Positions 52,991 through 63,925 of a DNA stretch of 64,000 nucleotides are shown here, piece by piece. Position 1 is the stretch's first letter, and each line of letters begins with the position of its first letter. Position numbers and translations under genes: made by a program. The stretch is from the NCBI RefSeq assembly GCF_902806685.2, contig NC_048539.1, positions 16,346,378-16,410,377 of the forward strand, read 5' to 3'. The DNA is from Maniola hyperantus. Its lineage: Eukaryota > Arthropoda > Insecta > Lepidoptera > Nymphalidae. The notes beneath the pieces are model-generated. The model had not been told where the DNA came from, did not search any database, and saw nothing but the letters and a program-made list of their open reading frames with translations.

Positions 52991-55900
52991 ATGGCTAAAC
53001 AAATAGCTGACGTACAAATCCATGCTTCCGACGCGTTGGAAGATGATAACTTGGATGTCAGTGTGGACCTCATTGATGATGGACTCTATTTAGGTACCTA
53101 CTTACTTGAGAACATATTTTTCAAAATAAAATTTCCCTTAGATTGGGCAATGTTTCCTTCACATCTTAACAGTTAATTTAGCAGAAATCTGTATTCCTTA
53201 TCCCTGTTATACAAAGTTATGTATTCTCTTGATAATTATGTAGTTAAATCAAAGAATTCCCTATCTATTTTGATTTCCAGGCAACTTGGCTTGTGCACGA
53301 GACTCCAAGACCCTAGAACAACTAAAGATAACTCACATCCTCACTATTGACTTGGTGCCACTGCCTAGGAGCATCTTGGAGCGCTCCACTCTCACCTTCA
53401 AGTATATTAAATGTAAGAATTTAATTTACACTAGCTTATGCTCACGACTTCGTTCGCGTGGACTACACAAATTTCAAACCAATAGTTAAGTTGAATTTTC
53501 GGAAATCCTTTCTTAGCGGATGCCTACGTCATAATAGCTATCTGCATGCCAAATTTCAGCCCGATCCGTCCAGTTGTTTGAGTTGTTTGAGCGTTGATAG
53601 ATCAGTCAGTCAGTCACATTTTGCTTTTATATATTTAAATTATGATTGACGTTGCAGCTGCAAATAATACAAGTATTTCAAGGAACCACAAGCTTTTTTC
53701 TAATAATAATTCACTATTATATGCCAAAACAGATACAACACGCAGTATGTGATATGATAACCTGTAAGATACTACATGCAAACTCAAACTCTAATTATTT
53801 ATTCACAAAAGGTAAAATGTTACGTTTCCTGATTGTCAAAATTTTTATTTGTAAGATACATACGTAAAACTAAAGCTGCGAGGGTTCCAAACGCGCCCAG
53901 GTCTGCAGTGTGTGATATACACAATCGACCCTCCCACTACTAGAGAATCAGAAAAATCAAGCAATGCACACATACATTTTTTTTTTATTTATCACAAAAA
54001 AATCACCTTCATTGAATATTGTTTTTCTATAATAATTTTCAGTGGCCGATGTACCAAAGGAAGACCTTATAAGTCACTTGCCGGAGAGCAATGACTTCAT
54101 TAAGCAAGCTGTTGCCAGCGGAGGAACAGTTCTTGTACATTGGTAAGTATTTACATTATTATTAGGTAGTAGCTGATGCCCGCGACTTCGTCCGTGTTGA
54201 TTTACATTTTTCAAAATCCCGCGGGAACTCTTAGATTTTCCGGGCTAAAAAGTAGCCTATGTGTTAATCCAGGGTATAATATATCTCCATTCCAAATTTC
54301 ATCCAAATCCGTTCACCCGTTTTTGCGTGATTGAGTAACAAACATCCACACTTTCACATTTATAATATTATATATTAGGATATTTTAGGATTACGATTAG
54401 TGTTCCGTATATAAAGAAATCCTCATAGGATCACTTTTGTTGTCTGTCTGTCTGTCCGTTCGTCCGTCCATTGTGTCTGTCAAGTAAACCTATAGGGTAC
54501 ATCCTGTTGGCCTAGAATCATGAAATTAGGCGGCAGGCGGCCTTACAGCACAAGTAAAGGCAAGAACTGTGAAATTGTGGTTATATCACAAAAAAAATAA
54601 TTTACTAAGTCACATATAGATGGCGCAGTCCATCTTTAACTTGCAGTGTTCTACATAAATGTGTTAGGTTATCTCTTGTACGAGGATACGGAACCCTTCG
54701 TGTGCGAGTCCGACTCGCACTCGACTTTTCTGCCGCGTACTGTAAGTTTGTTTGTAGGGCGTAATCTCTGGAACTACTGAACAGATTTTGTAAATTCTTT
54801 CACTAGTCTTTAACTTCAATGCTACATATAGCGGTTCGCTAGTCTAAATATATAAAAGGAAAAGGTGACCGACTGACTAACTGACTGATCTATCAACGCA
54901 CAGCTCAAACTACTGGACGGGTCGGGCTGAAATTTGGCATGTAGATAGCTATTATGACGTAGGCATCCGCTAAGATAAGATTTTTGAAAATTCAACTCCT
55001 AATGGGGTGAAATAGCGATTTGAAATTTGTTTAGGTTACGCGGACGAAGTCGCGAGCATAAGCTAGTAATTAATAAAAAACCACGTTTCAGTTACTTCGG
55101 CGTATCGCGCTCAGCGGCGTTCGTGATAGCATACGTAATGGAAAAGTATGGTCTCTGTTACGAAGAAGCCTTCCGCCTAGTCAAGACGAAACGGCGCTTC
55201 ATCGGCCCAAACGTGGGCTTCGTGGCCCAACTCAAGCTCTTTGGGCACATGGGCTACACCATCAATAGGGATGATCCCAGGTTCAAACAGTTCCGGTTGA
55301 AGATGGCCGGACAGAAGTTGAAACAAGGTGAGAACCACTACCCACCAGTTTTTTTTATTTTGTTATTTATTAATTTCTTGCTTGTTTTGCAGTTAAAATC
55401 CTGCCTCAACTGTTTGCGGACCTGGTGAAACCAGATCCGGGTCTGATCCGGGAGAGACCGGATCCGATCGTGTACCGGTGCAAGAAGTGTCGCCGGATCG
55501 TCGCCAGCCAGAGCAATATCATTCCACACTTACCCAAACAGGTAAGTGCTAGATATTTCTGTCTTTTTAAGAGATTTTTTAAAAATAAGAATATTAGCCA
55601 AGGTAATTACTGACTATTATTCCCCTTTCCCCTCCAATTAAGCATAAAGCTTGTGCTAGGAGTAGGTACGATAATAATGCAACGGGTGGGATTTGAACCG
55701 GTGACCTTTCGGTTTTCAGTTTCCTTTAACCGTTGAGCTATCGAGGCTCTCATTTTAATACTTCCCTCAAATAATTCCGAGCTTACTTAATGAGGTTACT
55801 GTCTTAAATATATATCTATATCTATAAAAGGAAATGGTGACTGACTGACTGACTGATCTATCAACGCACAGCTCAAACTACTGGACGGATCGGGCTAAAA

Positions 55901-58900
55901 TTTGGCACGCAGGTAGCTATTATAACGTAGGCATCCGCTAAGAAAGGATTTTTGAAATAGGGGTTTGAATTTGTGTTGTCCACATGGATGAAATCGTGAG
56001 CATATTAAGCTAGTCTTAAATATATATATCTATCATCCCTGAGAGTCCCAATATAGCCGCTCCATACGTCATCACAGGTAGGACACACTCATTGAAGACC
56101 TTAGTCTAAGGCTTTGCGGTATCGACGATTCGAAGACGCATCCACATAAAAATATCTTAGCGTTTAAACTATCGTTAGTGATTTCCATTATATATAATAT
56201 CTGTAATCTGTCCCAACTTTACTCACGTGTTTAGTCGACGTTAGCCCGCAGTCACAATCGCGACGCGGGCGCGAACTGACTCCCTTGAAAAAGGACCCCG
56301 GATGGGTTCGAAACTAGTCGGGCTAACGTCGACTAAACACGTGAGTACAGCCGGGACAGATATTATGTATAAAAACTACCTTATGGTCGCGACTTCGTCC
56401 GCGTGGACTACACAAATTTCAAACCTCTATTTCACCCCCTTAGGGGTTGAATTTTCTAAAATCCTTTCTTAGCGGATGCCTACGTCACAATAGCTATCTG
56501 CATGCCAAATTTTAGCCCGATCCGTCCAGTAGTTTCAGCTGTGCGTTGATAGATCAGTCAGTCAGTCAGTCACCTTTTCCTTTTATATATATAGACTAGC
56601 TTATGCTCGCGACTTCGTCCGCGTGGACTACAAAATTTCAAACCCCTATTAACCCCCTTAGGAGTTGAATTTTCAAAAATCCTTTCTTAGCGGATGCCTA
56701 CGTCATAATAGCTATCTTTATGCCAAATTTCAGCCCGATCCGTCCTGTAGTTTCAGCTGTGCGTTGATAGATCAGTCAGTCAGTCACCTTTTCCTTTTTT
56801 ATATATATAGATATATAAATTGACAGGTGAAGATAGACCTGGCCAAGAAGAACATCCGTCCCCCGCCGAGCAAGCTGACCAGTCTGACGTGCGCCGAGAA
56901 CGGCCAGCTGCTCATCGAGAAGCTCAAGAGTCTCGCGTGCCAGATCATGGACACCAGCGCCGAGCGCGAGGACTCCAGCGACGACAGCGCGGGCAAGAGC
57001 TGCCCAACCAGCGAGGAGGGACCCAGCCAGGTTTGTGCCCACTGTTGGACATGATATATGACATGATATATGTGTAAGTATATGTATTGTCTGTTCTTTG
57101 TTTTTCTTTTTTTTTAATATTTAGTTAGTATATTATAATATAGTAATATTATTTATTTATAATCTTTTTTTTTTAATGATATAAGTAGGCATGATGTAAT
57201 GCGCAGACGTACGCATTGAGGGTCAAACCTCTGTGGTTTTTACAATGCGTGCTACCTATTATGTGTAATTTTCTCTTGTATGTTAATAATTAAAAAAAAA
57301 AAAAAAAACATAAACCTTCCCGAGAGCGCGCCATCACACACGGTCTTCTGCCTTCCTCATCCACCCACTTTCTTAGTTTCTTTCTTTCTTTCATATGTAA
57401 TATTGAGACTCAATAGCTCAACCGGTATAGGAGTGGACTGAAAACCGAAAGGTCGACGGTTCAAATCCAGCCCGTTGCACCATTGTCGTACCTACTCCTA
57501 GCACAAGCCTGACGCTTAATTGGAGAGGAAAGGGGAATATTAGTCATTTAATATGGCTAACATTCTATTAAAAAAAATGTAATACCACCTGGAGAAAACT
57601 CTTCCCATTGTTACAGCTGAATGCATAATTTTATATTCACCGCACCGTAACTTAGCTTGTTTCCAAAAATCTATGTACCTTAAAACCTTATCTGACTTGT
57701 CTTTAAAATCTATGCATTCTAAAAATCTTATCTGGCTTGTCTTCAAAATCCATGCACACTAAAAATATTATCTGGTTTGTCTTCAAAATTGATGTGCCCT
57801 AAAAATCCTTATCTGACTTGTCTTCAAAATTCGTGCACCCTAAATACCTTATTTGGCTTGTCTTCAAAATCCATGCACCCTTAAAACCTTATCTGACTTG
57901 TCTTCAAAATACATGCGCCCTAAAAAATGTTATCTGGCTTGCCTTCAAAATCCATGCACCCTAAAAATATTATCTGGCTTGTCTTCAAAATTGATGTGCC
58001 CTAAAAATCCTTATCTGACTTGTCTTCAAAATTCGTGCACCCTAAAAACCTTATCTGGCTGGTCTTCAAAATCCATGCGCTCTAAAAACCTTATCTGGCT
58101 TGTCTCCAAAATCGATGCGCCTTAAAAACTTTATCTGGCTTGTCTTAAAAATTTATGCACTTTAAAATACCTTATCTAAAATGTTTTCAGGTTTTAGATG
58201 GCTACAGTGAAAACAACATGGTCGACGCCAGCATAGTACCGCGAGATGCGCCAGAGATCTGTCGGCTGATGTGGTTCGTGGAGCCGATGAGCTGGATGAA
58301 GGACGTGCCTCGCTGTCCGCAGGGCAAGCTGCACTGCCCCAAGTGCCAGAACAAGATCGGCAGCTTCAGTTGGGTCATGGGTGAGTATATACATGAGATC
58401 TGTCGGCTGATGTGGTTCGTGGAGCCGATGAGCTGGATGAAGGACGTGCCTCGCTGTCCGCAGGGCAAGCTGCACTGCCCCAAGTGCCAGAACAAGATCG
58501 GCAGCTTCAGTTGGGTCATGGGTGAGTATATACATGAGATCTGTCGGCTGATGTGGTTCGTGGAGCCGATGAGCTGGATGAAGGACGTGCCTCGCTGTCC
58601 GCAGGGCAAGCTGCACTGCCCCAAGTGCCAGAACAAGATCGGCAGCTTCAGTTGGGTCATGGGTGAGTATATACATGAGATCTGTCGGCTGATGTGGTTC
58701 GTGGAGCCGATGAGCTGGATGAAGGACGTGCCTCGCTGTCCGCAGGGCAAGCTGTACTGTAGAAAAAAATTAAAATAATGTCCAACAAAAAAATAGTTAA
58801 AAACAAAACATTTTTGTTTAAAACAAGATTAAATGTTTAACATGTTTTAAAACACTTGTCTTCAATGCTTAAAACAGACTGAATCATTCACGAAGTGATA

Positions 58901-60757
58901 TCATAACCTACATTTCAGATTAATATGATGATTTAGTGATGAATGATGCGCAAACGCATATAATTATTTAGTTCATACAATACAATTTTTTTTTATTAAT
59001 AATTAGAAGACAATATTCCTCATTTCGTTCCAAAACTTTTCATAATTTACAAAGGCCAAAAAACAAATTTAAAAAATTTATGATTGTTGAAAAAATACTC
59101 CTGGATCTTTCGTTACAATAATTTAATGTTACTCTTCAAGATTTATAAGGATAAAAAGGCCACTCAGAAAGCGACAGCATCCCACGCCTGGCCTCGTAAA
59201 GGCCAGGTGAACGATCATCGAAGACTGGAGGCCGTACAGCCCCCGTCCGCCTCACGCTCAGGACGCCGCGCCACGTCTCATCAACGTGACCTGTACTAGG
59301 CTCCACTTTAGTGTGGGTCTCGTGAAGAACTTACTATAGAAATGATCCTATGAAGTAAGGTCTTAACAGTTGTTTGTCGTATGGGCTGAGGTCATTACCC
59401 GTGCGAGAATCTTCACAGCGCAATATTGTCTTACGCTTTCGAAGAGTAACGCCATCTAGCGATAGTTTAGTAAATTAACTGTCGGAACCAGAATCTATGG
59501 CCGACGTCAGCGCAGATGAGCTGTTCCATTCACGTAGTCGAGGCGATTTATCACGAACTAAAATATTATAAAAAATAAGTTTCATAAAAGGATATTATTA
59601 ATCTATTATCAGGTATTTTTAATAAGAGAAATCGTCACCAATCTCCCTTGAACACAGTAATTATTATCTACTAGATGATGCCCGCGACTTCGTCCACGTG
59701 GATTTAGGTTTTTAAAAATCCCGTGGGAACTCTTTGATTTTCCGGGATAAAAAGTAGCATATGGCCTTCCCCGGGATGCAAGCTATCTCTGTACTAAATT
59801 TCATTAAAATCAGTTGAACGGATGAGCCGTAAAAAGCTAGCAGACAGACAGACACACTTTCGCATTTATAATATTAGTATGGATTACCTTATAATAAAGA
59901 TACCGCCATCTATAAAGTCATGCGTCTACGCATGAACTTTATAACGCCATCTCTTGACAACATATAAAAACATCGGGTTGTCTAGAAATGTTTTTCTGTA
60001 TGTTTTTGTTCTCATTTGTACATTATTGATATTCGAATTAGGTTACTTAAATCGATCTTGGGAATGAATAATAATGCAATACTTTTAAGTAATTATTGTG
60101 GCTAATTCCGTTGTACACAATCTCTAAACTAAACTAAAATGTCACGCCTAAATCTATTGCTATCCCTTTCATAATGTTGCTTGCGGAAAAGTATGGCACT
60201 AGATTTAGACCTGCTAATTTAGTTTAGTTTAGAGATTGTGTACAAGAGAATCGGCCCCAATGCCTACCCTATATGGGTAGGTACTAGGGTAACTTCAAGT
60301 AACACCATCTCTTGTCAGCATGTGAAAACATTGCTCTTTTATTTTAAAAAAGCTTTTTTCAGAATCCAACAGAGTTGCCGCGGGATTTTCAAAAACCGAA
60401 ATCCACGCGGACGAAGTCGCAGGTATCATCTATGTAGTAGGTGTGGTGTATCTATAAAAAGAAAAGTCCTATTCACTTACGACACATAAACGTCAAACCT
60501 AAACGTTTATACCTAGAAAGCTGAAGTTTTGCACAGAGGTTCCTTCTATATGGTAGTAAAAGAAAAAGGCCAGATTATTCGAAACATCCAGGCTTTCCGA
60601 AGGCTGAAAAGTTTAATAAAGGTTTTTGATTTTACTTGTATGTTTTTTTCCAGGATGCAAATGTCCCTGCGGTCAAAAAGTGGCCCCCGCGTTCTACCTG
60701 GTGCCTTCGAAGGTGGAGTGGTCGAACATCGTGCAAAATGTACAGTTTACTGTATAA
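52991..60757 (+). CDS. DUSP12: Dual specificity protein phosphatase 12 (YVH1 homologue)
   Basis: Eight exons: 52991-53093, 53281-53412, 54043-54142, 55092-55327, 55393-55541, 56827-57030, 58191-58380 and 60654-60757. All have GT/AG borders and compatible phases; 1218 nt, 405 aa. The DSP domain (about 1-180) holds the general acid Asp81 in LADVPKEDL and the catalytic loop HCYFGVSRSA, with Cys112 split across exons 3 and 4. The C-terminal zinc domain has CKKC (220-223), CPKC (357-360) with KIGSFSW, and CKCPCG (373-378), then PAFYLVPSKVEWS, the arrangement known from DUSP12/Yvh1. Yvh1 proteins act in 60S ribosomal subunit maturation through the zinc domain. The protein is longer than human DUSP12 (340 aa) because of an insert rich in Ser/Asp/Glu encoded by exon 6. 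An acceptor-like TTTGCAG lies 5 bp before the ATG, so a 5' UTR intron is possible. AATAAA at 60772 is a candidate poly(A) signal. Confidence 0.93.
53431..53636 (-). mobile_element. Helitron-like element, family A, in DUSP12 intron 2
   Basis: CTAGCTTATGCTCACGACTT to TTATATATTTAA; begins 18 bp after the exon 2 border. Confidence 0.7.
54166..54380 (-). mobile_element. Helitron-like element, family D variant, in DUSP12 intron 3
   Basis: GTAGCTGATGCCCGCGACTT to TATATTAGGA|T; CTAG changed to GTAG. Confidence 0.65.
54398..54716 (-). repeat. Interspersed repeat E, decayed, in DUSP12 intron 3
   Basis: GTGTTCCGTATATAAAGA to CGAGTCCGACTCGCACTCG. Confidence 0.55.
54843..55066 (+). mobile_element. Helitron-like element, family A, in DUSP12 intron 3
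   Basis: TCTAAATATATAAAAGGAAA to CATAAGCTAG|T; ends 25 bp before exon 4. Confidence 0.7.
55588..55750 (-). mobile_element. SINE 2 in DUSP12 intron 5
   Basis: Reverse copy, full head, antisense to the host gene. Confidence 0.7.
55821..56013 (+). mobile_element. Helitron-like element, family A, in DUSP12 intron 5
   Basis: TCTATAAAAGGAAATGGTGA to ATTAAGCTAG|T; internal deletion. Confidence 0.65.
56206..56361. mobile_element. MITE with perfect 28-bp inverted arms in DUSP12 intron 5
   Basis: ACTCACGTGTTTAGTCGACG-TTAGCCCG (56221-56248) and its exact reverse complement (56319-56346), plus outer ATCTGTCCC/GGGACAGAT. Confidence 0.75.
56372..56595 (-). mobile_element. Helitron-like element, family A, first of a head-to-tail pair
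   Basis: CTTATGGTCGCGACTTCGTC to TATATATAGA, directly abutting the next copy with no spacer. Confidence 0.75.
56596..56811 (-). mobile_element. Helitron-like element, family A, abutting DUSP12 exon 6
   Basis: CTAGCTTATGCTCGCGACTT to ATATATAGA|T. Only 15 bp separate its end from exon 6, so its CTTTTCCTTTTTT stretch is the likely polypyrimidine tract of that acceptor. Confidence 0.75.
57408..57575 (+). mobile_element. SINE 2 in DUSP12 intron 6
   Basis: Sense copy with head (CTCAATAGCTCAACCGG), body and A-rich tail. Confidence 0.7.
57645..58185. repeat. 40-bp minisatellite in DUSP12 intron 6
   Basis: About 13 units of a ~40-bp motif (CTTATCTGGCTTGTCTTCAA plus AATCCATGCACCCTAAAAAC) with point differences, running up to the exon 7 acceptor. 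The ORF across it is a repeat artefact. Confidence 0.85.
58254..58754 (+). repeat. DUSP12: Tandem repeat of DUSP12 exon 7 zinc-knuckle segment (141-bp period)
   Basis: Three full 141-bp units start at 58254, 58395 and 58536, and a fourth partial unit (about 78 bp) starts at 58677. The units look identical. Each full unit ends with the splice donor ATGG|GTGAGT (58381, 58522, 58663). The period is 47 codons, so reading through donors 1 and 2 stays in frame and would add 47 or 94 residues, each with another CPKC knuckle. Reading through all donors ends after ...GKLYCRKKLK at a stop near 58778. Confidence 0.9.
58779..59670. other. DUSP12 intron 7, with a GC-rich patch
   Basis: 59160-59340 is GC-rich against AT-rich flanks and has a CCTGGCCT/AAGGCCAGG hairpin near 59190. 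No family recognised, and no splice borders fit the gene's phase. Confidence 0.4.
59671..59883 (-). mobile_element. Helitron-like element, family D, in DUSP12 intron 7
   Basis: CTAGATGATGCCCGCGACTT to TTAGTATGGA|T, full length. Confidence 0.75.
60100..60256. mobile_element. Palindromic MITE in DUSP12 intron 7
   Basis: TTGTACACAATCTCTAAACT mirrored by AGTTTAGAGATTGTGTACAA. A related element spans about 31730-32000 (CCCCGATTCTCTAGTCTCTC). Confidence 0.7.
60360..60437 (+). mobile_element. Helitron-like element, 3' end fragment
   Basis: GCGGGATTTTCAAAAACCGA to GTCGCAGGTATCATCTATG; 3' third only, in DUSP12 intron 7. Confidence 0.5.
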
Positions 60758-60831
60758 AGCTTGACCAGAAAAATAAAACACCCGCCATATTGCGGAAAAC
60801 CCGTGGAACTAATTTAATACAAGACCAGCAG

Positions 60832-61177
60832 GGCGATTGTCTAAAACCTGCATCAATCATTATTCAAAGTCAAAGTCAAAGTCAAATGATTTATTCAAAA
60901 TAGGTAATAAATTACTCGTATTGATGGTCTGGTATGGTGTTACATTTGTAAGATATAGTGGTGATAATTATTACGCAAACTTAAAACTAAAGCTACGAGG
61001 GTTCCAAACGCGCCCAGGTCTGAGAAGAGCCCACAACAAACTCAAATGTTCTGATTGGCTGAATTTGTGCGATTCTTGTTGCAACAATGCATTGTGGCCA
61101 ATAGTGAGCGAGCATTAACCAATCAGAGATGATTGCGATCGTGACATTGTAGCTGTCAAACAACCGCGGTAGGGCCA
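60832..61177. mobile_element. MITE family P3 with a nested retro-tail
   Basis: GGGCGATTGTCTAAAACC ... CCGCGGTAGGGCC. Interrupted at about 60866-61046 by a segment starting CAAAGTCAAAGTCAAAGTCA with AACTAAAGCTACGAGGGTTC, also found at 53864-53910. Confidence 0.7.
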
Positions 61178-62454
61178 CATATAGATATTGACCATAGACA
61201 ATATACTAGTGGCGCCCTCAGAGCAAGTGTTTTATATTCTTGGTCAGGCTAAAGGTGTTTGATGTTATAAGTCTCGCAAATTGCACTGGAACCATGTCTC
61301 ATTAACATCAAAATAACGTCATTTTAACGTATATTTAAGTAAAAATATACCATCAGCTCGAAACTTCAGCGGCGAAGACAAACTTAAAATGGCGGCCACG
61401 CGCATTAACAATTTGCAGGACCTAAACTGTGTTGTGTAGAACTCTGTGACGCTATTCTCTTCCATTGTGGCTCCATTTTTACCCGACTACGGCGAAGCCA
61501 AAAGGAAGGGTTATAATTTTAGCAGTATGAATCTAAGTTTGTATTTATGTGTGTTCCACCGTAACGCCTAACCTACTAAACCGATTTTGATGAATGAGGT
61601 GTCAATCGATTTGTTATTATAGCCCGGGTGACAAAGGCTACATTTTAAATGAACAAAATCAATATGGTGGATGTTGCACCCAAAAAAGAGGGGGCCTCAA
61701 AAAAAATTTTTTTTTTTGCTATTGTATCGAGTGGGGTTGTCAAATGAAAGAGGAGAAAATTTTGAGTTCATAAATATAAATATACTACACAATTAAAATA
61801 TACCAAGCGACAGAAAAACAATTTTAACTCAAAATTGGATTTTAATGACATATTAAAACTTATTGTTTATAGTCTTTTTAGGTGTAGATAATAATTAAAG
61901 GTGATTTTGAGCGTGAGATTAGAGCTCTATCTTTGACATTGCTCAGATTTAGAGTTGGTTTGTTTATAACACTTTTTTTTTGTTTTACAAACTAGTAAAT
62001 CACTAGTAAATAGTAAAACACTTATAGTAAATCTTTCAGTTTCAATAACTTGTTGCCAATGATATTATATAATTTATGTAAAAAAGTAGATAGATAATTA
62101 AAACTACATTTGGGTCATATTTTATAGACCGCTATAGTATATAGTCGTCAGTTCTCGTGCTTTTTGCAGGGTTTTGTTGAAGAAAAAAAACGGTTTAAAA
62201 AAAAATTAAACTGGTTTATTTAAAAAAAAACATGTTTAAAATACGTGATTTGTGCCAATAGGATCTTGGACTGTAGTAATGATTTTTTTAACATAAAAAT
62301 GCGGGAAAAGATTTTTTATGTTTATAAAATTCAAAAGTATTTGTCGCTTTCCGTACAGCGTCACTTTCATAATGAATTATTTAATTAAAAAAATAAATGT
62401 CATGATTTTTTAAATTATTTTCTTTGACTAGCCCCATAAACTACCGCTATACAA
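61178..62454. other. Intergenic, with an old repeat
   Basis: 61478-61700 (TACCCGACTACGGCGAAGCC, CGATTTTGATGAATGAGGTG, AGCCCGGGTGACAAAGGCTA) looks like a common lepidopteran repeat. The rest is AT-rich without genes. Confidence 0.45.
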
Positions 62455-62878
62455 AAAATCGGCCAAGTGCGAATCAGGCTCGCGCAACGAGTGTTCCGTA
62501 CTACAGTTGTATTTTTTCGACATTTGGCATGATAATTCAAAAACTATGATGCATAAAAATAAATAAAAATCTGTTTTAGAATGCACAAGTGAAAACCTTT
62601 CATATGGTACCCCACTTGATATAGTTATCTTACTTCAAAAATAGAAAATACAAATTATTAGTTTATGTATTTATAATACAATTTTTTTTGTGTGTGATGT
62701 AACCACAAATTCACGGTTTTCAGATTTTCCCGCGAATGCCTGCTATAAGACCTACCTACCTGCCAAATTTCATGATTCTAGGTCAACGGGAAGTACCCTG
62801 TTGGTTTCTTGACAGACCGACAGACAACAAAGTGATCCTATAAGGGTTCCGTTTTTCCTTTTGAGGTACGGAACCCTA
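62455..62878 (+). repeat. Interspersed repeat E
   Basis: AAATCGGCCAAGTGCGAATC to GAGGTACGGAACCCTAA, full length. Confidence 0.7.
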
Positions 62879-63304
62879 AAAATCACGTCATTTTATTACT
62901 AAAGTCCAAGACTCTATTTAACTACCGTCGAGTATTTTGCCCGTTAAAAGTAATCTATTCTATATAATAGTATACCTACATTTTCATTGTTTTTGTATAG
63001 ACAAGCTATCATAAAAGACAAAAGATGAGATTTAGACTGGGAACAGGTTAGATGGACTTTTGGTGCTTTTAAAACATGTATAATAAAATGTATAGTAAAT
63101 AACTTCGTTTTGTACAATGATAATATATTATAATTTGTTGTTGTAAAATTTCTATATCCAGTGTTACATAATGTGCAATGAAATATAATAAATATTTCTT
63201 TCTTTCCTATTGTTTTTATTTACTAACATAGTAGGTATGTAATTTTTTAAATAATTCCTATGAAAATCACGCAGCACTTGTAATGTCAGAGTCATTTTTC
63301 AATT

Positions 63305-63655
63305 CAACGAGAATTTAGTCTTAGAAGAAAGTCTCAAGTTAACGTGAATTTAATCTTAGAAGAAAGTCTCAAGATCACGTGAATTTAGTCTTAGAAGAAA
63401 GTCTCAAGTTCACGTGAATTTAGTCTTAGAAGAAAGTCTCAAGTTTACATGAATTTATTCTTAGAAGAAAGTCTCAAGTTCACGTGAATTTAGTTCTAGT
63501 AGAAAGTCTAAAGTTAACGTGAATTTATTCAGTCTTAGAAGAAAGTCTCAAGTTAACGTGAATTTAGTCTTAAAAGAAAGTCACAACTTAACGTGAATTT
63601 AGTCTTAGAGAAAGTCTCAAGTTTACGTGAATTTACTTGATCTTAGAAGAAAAGC
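63305..63655. repeat. 35-bp minisatellite 3' of the zinc-finger exon
   Basis: About ten units of GTGAATTTAGTCTTAGAAGA-AAGTCTCAAGTTAAC. Some units carry CACGTG. Lies within 100-430 bp after the minus-strand stop, so possibly in its 3' UTR. Confidence 0.85.
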
Positions 63656-63730
63656 TCTCGAAAAGAAGAATTCAATTGATTTAAGGTGATTAAATCTTTT
63701 AAACACGTCTCCGCTCCGTTTCGCACCGCT

Positions 63731-63925
63731 TCAATGAACAGGCACCCTTAGGTCTTGCCCGTCGGCGAGTGTTTGTCCGTCGCGGCGCATGCGCGGGATG
63801 TCAGCGAGCGCGAGGCGGTGCGCACGCATGAGGTGCGTCTTCCGCTTCCAGCTGTCGGCGAACGCGCGCGCGCACCCCGGGCACTTGTAAGGGAGCTCAC
63901 CCGTGTGCGTGCGCGTGTGACGGGC
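63731..63925 (-). CDS. C2H2 zinc-finger protein, last exon
   Basis: Partial minus-strand gene whose upstream exons lie right of the window. The acceptor is TTGTCGCAG|GCCC at 63926-63930. The exon reads HTRTHTGELPYKC, a classic inter-finger linker, then one finger C-x2-C-x12-H-x4-H (KCPGCARAFADSWKRKTHL, MRAH). A 30-residue tail follows, to TGA at 63731. Coding DNA is very GC-rich. It is likely a nuclear DNA-binding protein; family within the C2H2 class cannot be told from one finger. Confidence 0.75.
   Translation of the reverse strand, partial: ARHTRTHTGELPYKCPGCARAFADSWKRKTHLMRAHRLALADIPRMRRDGQTLADGQDLRVPVH

Noticed and set aside
58194..58750. Long antisense ORFs over DUSP12 exon 7
   Set aside because: Shadows created by the 141-bp in-frame repeat; no independent start or coding context.
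59084..59299. 71-codon ORF in DUSP12 intron 7
   Set aside because: Half AT-rich, half GC-rich, no fitting splice borders in phase with exons 7 and 8, no recognised domain.
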